Part shown: piece after piece, positions 5,636 through 6,897 of the stretch
How the letters are laid out: every line of letters begins with the position of its first letter
Numbering within the stretch: position 1 is the first letter of the stretch
Source: Alphaproteobacteria bacterium
GTDB taxonomy: Bacteria > Pseudomonadota > Alphaproteobacteria > Zavarziniales > Zavarziniaceae
DNA length: 6,897 nucleotides
Direction of reading: 5' to 3'
Assembly: GCA_021774355.1 (NCBI GenBank)
Contig: JAJFJE010000325.1
Location: 1-6,897 of the forward strand
The notes under the pieces: generated by a model
Seen by the model: the letters and a program-made list of their open reading frames with translations, nothing else
The model's database searches: none
What the model was told of the DNA's origin: nothing
Translations under genes and position numbers: made by a program

Positions 5636-6284
5636 GTGCCACGGCTGCGAGGGCGGCGCGGATCTCGGCGAATACCGCCTGGAACATGGTGGGTGTCAGG
5701 CGCCCGGTATTGGTGTTGTAGCGCGAGCAGTGATAGCTGTTGAAAAGGCGCATCGCCGGGTTCAAGCGGTGCTGCCGGCCATGGCCGAAGGGCAGGGCCG
5801 AAGGCCGGTGCCCGGTCGCCACCGCAGTGGCGGCGTGGGCGATGCGGCCGAGCGAGAGGATTGCCTCAAGGCGGGGCATGGCGGCGATTTCAGCCACGAG
5901 GAACGAGCGGCAGGCGGCGATTTCGGCGGTCGTCGGCTTGTTTTCCGGCGGCAGGCAGCGCACCGCATTGGTGATCCGGCAATCGACCAGGGTCAGGCCG
6001 TCGGCCGGATCGGCGCCATAGCGGCCTGCGGCAAAGCCGAAATCGAGCAGGGTCTGATACAACAGGTCGCCGGCATAGTCCCCGGTGAAGGGTCGTCCGG
6101 TGCGGTTGGCTCCGTTCAGTCCCGGGGCCAGGCCGACCACCAGCAGCCGCGCCGACAAGTCGCCGAAGGCGGGCACCGGCCGGTTATGCCACTGGGGATG
6201 CTGCTTCTGCAGGTCGCGGCGGAGGCCGGCCAGCCGCGGGCACGCCAGGCAATCCGCCGGCGGCGGGGTGAAGCTGGGGGCCAT
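5631..6284 (-). CDS. Uracil-DNA glycosylase, family 5 (UDGb type)
   Basis: The 217-residue protein fits the iron-sulfur uracil-DNA glycosylases of family 5, which remove uracil and other deaminated bases from DNA. Four cysteines in the family pattern can hold a 4Fe-4S cluster: Cys12 and Cys15 (CLAC near the N-terminus), Cys110 (AVRCLPPENKPT) and Cys125 (IAACRSFL). Motif A is VVGLAPGLNGANRTGRPFTGD (about 49-69); the NGAN-RTGRPFTGD form, lacking the acidic residue of family 4 motifs, is what places it in family 5. Motif B is SYHCSRYNTNTGRLTP (183-198), with His185 in the DNA-contacting loop; Cys186 stands where many family members have Pro. The ATG is 12 bases after the stop of the upstream NYN gene and lacks a clear Shine-Dalgarno sequence, so translation is probably coupled. 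Confidence 0.93.
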   Translation of the reverse strand: MAPSFTPPPADCLACPRLAGLRRDLQKQHPQWHNRPVPAFGDLSARLLVVGLAPGLNGANRTGRPFTGDYAGDLLYQTLLDFGFAAGRYGADPADGLTLVDCRITNAVRCLPPENKPTTAEIAACRSFLVAEIAAMPRLEAILSLGRIAHAATAVATGHRPSALPFGHGRQHRLNPAMRLFNSYHCSRYNTNTGRLTPTMFQAVFAEIRAALAAVAP

Positions 6285-6296
6285 TGCCGGCCGGGT

Positions 6297-6897
6297 TCAG
6301 CGACGGCCCACCAGGGTCGACGGCAGGGCGTTGCCGGTATCGTCGTCGAGGACGGCGTTGCGTTCGCGCTGCTGTTCGCGGATGGCGGGATCGCGCATGA
6401 CCAGGGAGGCGAGATCGGTCAGGTCGACGAACTGGTCGGCCTGGCGCCGCAGATCGTCGGCAATCATGGGCGGGCTGGAGCGGATCGACGAGACCACCGA
6501 GACCCGGACGCCGCGATGCTGCATGGCTTCGACCAGGCGGCGAAAGCCGCCATCGCCGGAAAACAGCACGGCATGGTCGAGGTGGGGTGCCATGTCGAGC
6601 ATGTCGCAGGCCAGTTCCACGTCCATGTCGCCTTTGATGCGGCGGCGGCCCATCGAATCGGTATATTCCTTCGCCGCCTTGGTCACGACGGCATAGCCGT
6701 TGTAATCCAGCCAATCGATCAGCGGCTTGAGCGGCGAATATTCCTCGGTGTCGAGCAGGGCCGTGTAGTAGTAAGCGCGCACCAGCCGTGTCCGTTTGGA
6801 GAATTCCGCCAAAAGACGCTTGTAGTCGATGTCAAATCCCAGGCTGCGGGCGGCCGCGAACAAATTCGCGCCGTCGATAAAAAGTGCAGAGCGCTCG
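6297..6897 (-). CDS. NYN domain (LabA-like, DUF88) putative RNase, 5' end outside window
   Basis: The frame is open to the right edge: codons before the TTG at 6863 read ERSALFIDGAN, the classic opening of NYN/LabA-like proteins, so the true start lies just outside the window and 199 residues are visible. NYN domains are PIN-like metal-dependent RNases. Visible acidic sites are Asp8 (FIDGAN), Asp90 and Asp92 (KGDMDVELACDM), Asp98 and Asp115 (LFSGDGGF). The last motif usually reads SGDGDF, so the second Asp is Gly117 here. VEAMQHRGVRVSVVS, SPPMIADDLRRQAD and FVDLTDL are standard later blocks, followed by a short polar tail. The gene leads a tight operon with the glycosylase gene. RNase activity is inferred from the fold and may be altered by the Asp-to-Gly change. 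Confidence 0.9.
   Translation of the reverse strand, partial: ERSALFIDGANLFAAARSLGFDIDYKRLLAEFSKRTRLVRAYYYTALLDTEEYSPLKPLIDWLDYNGYAVVTKAAKEYTDSMGRRRIKGDMDVELACDMLDMAPHLDHAVLFSGDGGFRRLVEAMQHRGVRVSVVSSIRSSPPMIADDLRRQADQFVDLTDLASLVMRDPAIREQQRERNAVLDDDTGNALPSTLVGRR

Noticed and set aside
6297..6863. TTG 6863 as the start of the NYN gene
   Set aside because: The codons before it encode the conserved FIDGAN catalytic motif, so the gene continues past the window edge.
1..6897. CRISPR arrays, tRNA or rRNA genes, insertion sequences
   Set aside because: No regularly spaced repeats, no tRNA-like cloverleaf or rRNA signature, and no transposase motifs or terminal inverted repeats were seen by eye.

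Overview
The window is very GC-rich, with dense short-spaced genes and strongly GC-biased third codon positions. The gene content fits an alphaproteobacterium, plausibly of the Rhodospirillales type, but this is a guess from gene style and synteny only. The dapA-smpB junction at the left edge and the NYN/LabA-type gene at the right edge are typical of the alphaproteobacterial dapA-smpB ... rpoZ-rsh neighbourhood; that synteny comes from memory and was not searched.

Layout. Positions 1-55 (+) hold the last codons of a probable dapA. Then come smpB (63-539, +), the tmRNA partner for ribosome rescue, and a cytoplasmic sulfite-oxidase-fold molybdoenzyme (596-1264, +). A 10-bp GC-rich hairpin (1268-1293) separates this from a convergent urtA-type periplasmic binding protein gene (1311-2552, -), which has no transporter partners in the window. 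A 414-bp divergent intergenic region (2553-2966) carries a good urtA ribosome binding site, a near-perfect inverted repeat with extra CCAGT half-sites, and a strong ribosome binding site that sets the next start at GTG 2967. From there a single uninterrupted frame runs to 5585 (+). Its first half is a complete MocR-type regulator (GntR winged helix plus fold-type I PLP domain). Its second half is a complete mARC/YcbX-like MOSC protein with a C-terminal rubredoxin domain. Convergent to this are a family-5 uracil-DNA glycosylase (5631-6284, -) and, just upstream of it in the same operon, an NYN-domain (LabA-like) putative RNase gene that runs off the right edge (6297-6897, -).

How the genes may work together. 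The sulfite-oxidase-like protein and the MOSC protein both belong to molybdenum-cofactor biology, but they are not in one operon. The MocR half is likely to act on the palindromic site just upstream of itself and possibly on the divergent urtA. The UDG-NYN pair is a separate nucleic-acid maintenance unit. The main point of interest is the in-frame MocR-MOSC-rubredoxin reading frame. As written the DNA has no stop between the two halves. However, the linker has the codon composition of non-coding DNA and the MOSC half has its own plausible start. It is therefore either a new four-domain fusion or two genes joined by a lost stop or a sequence error.
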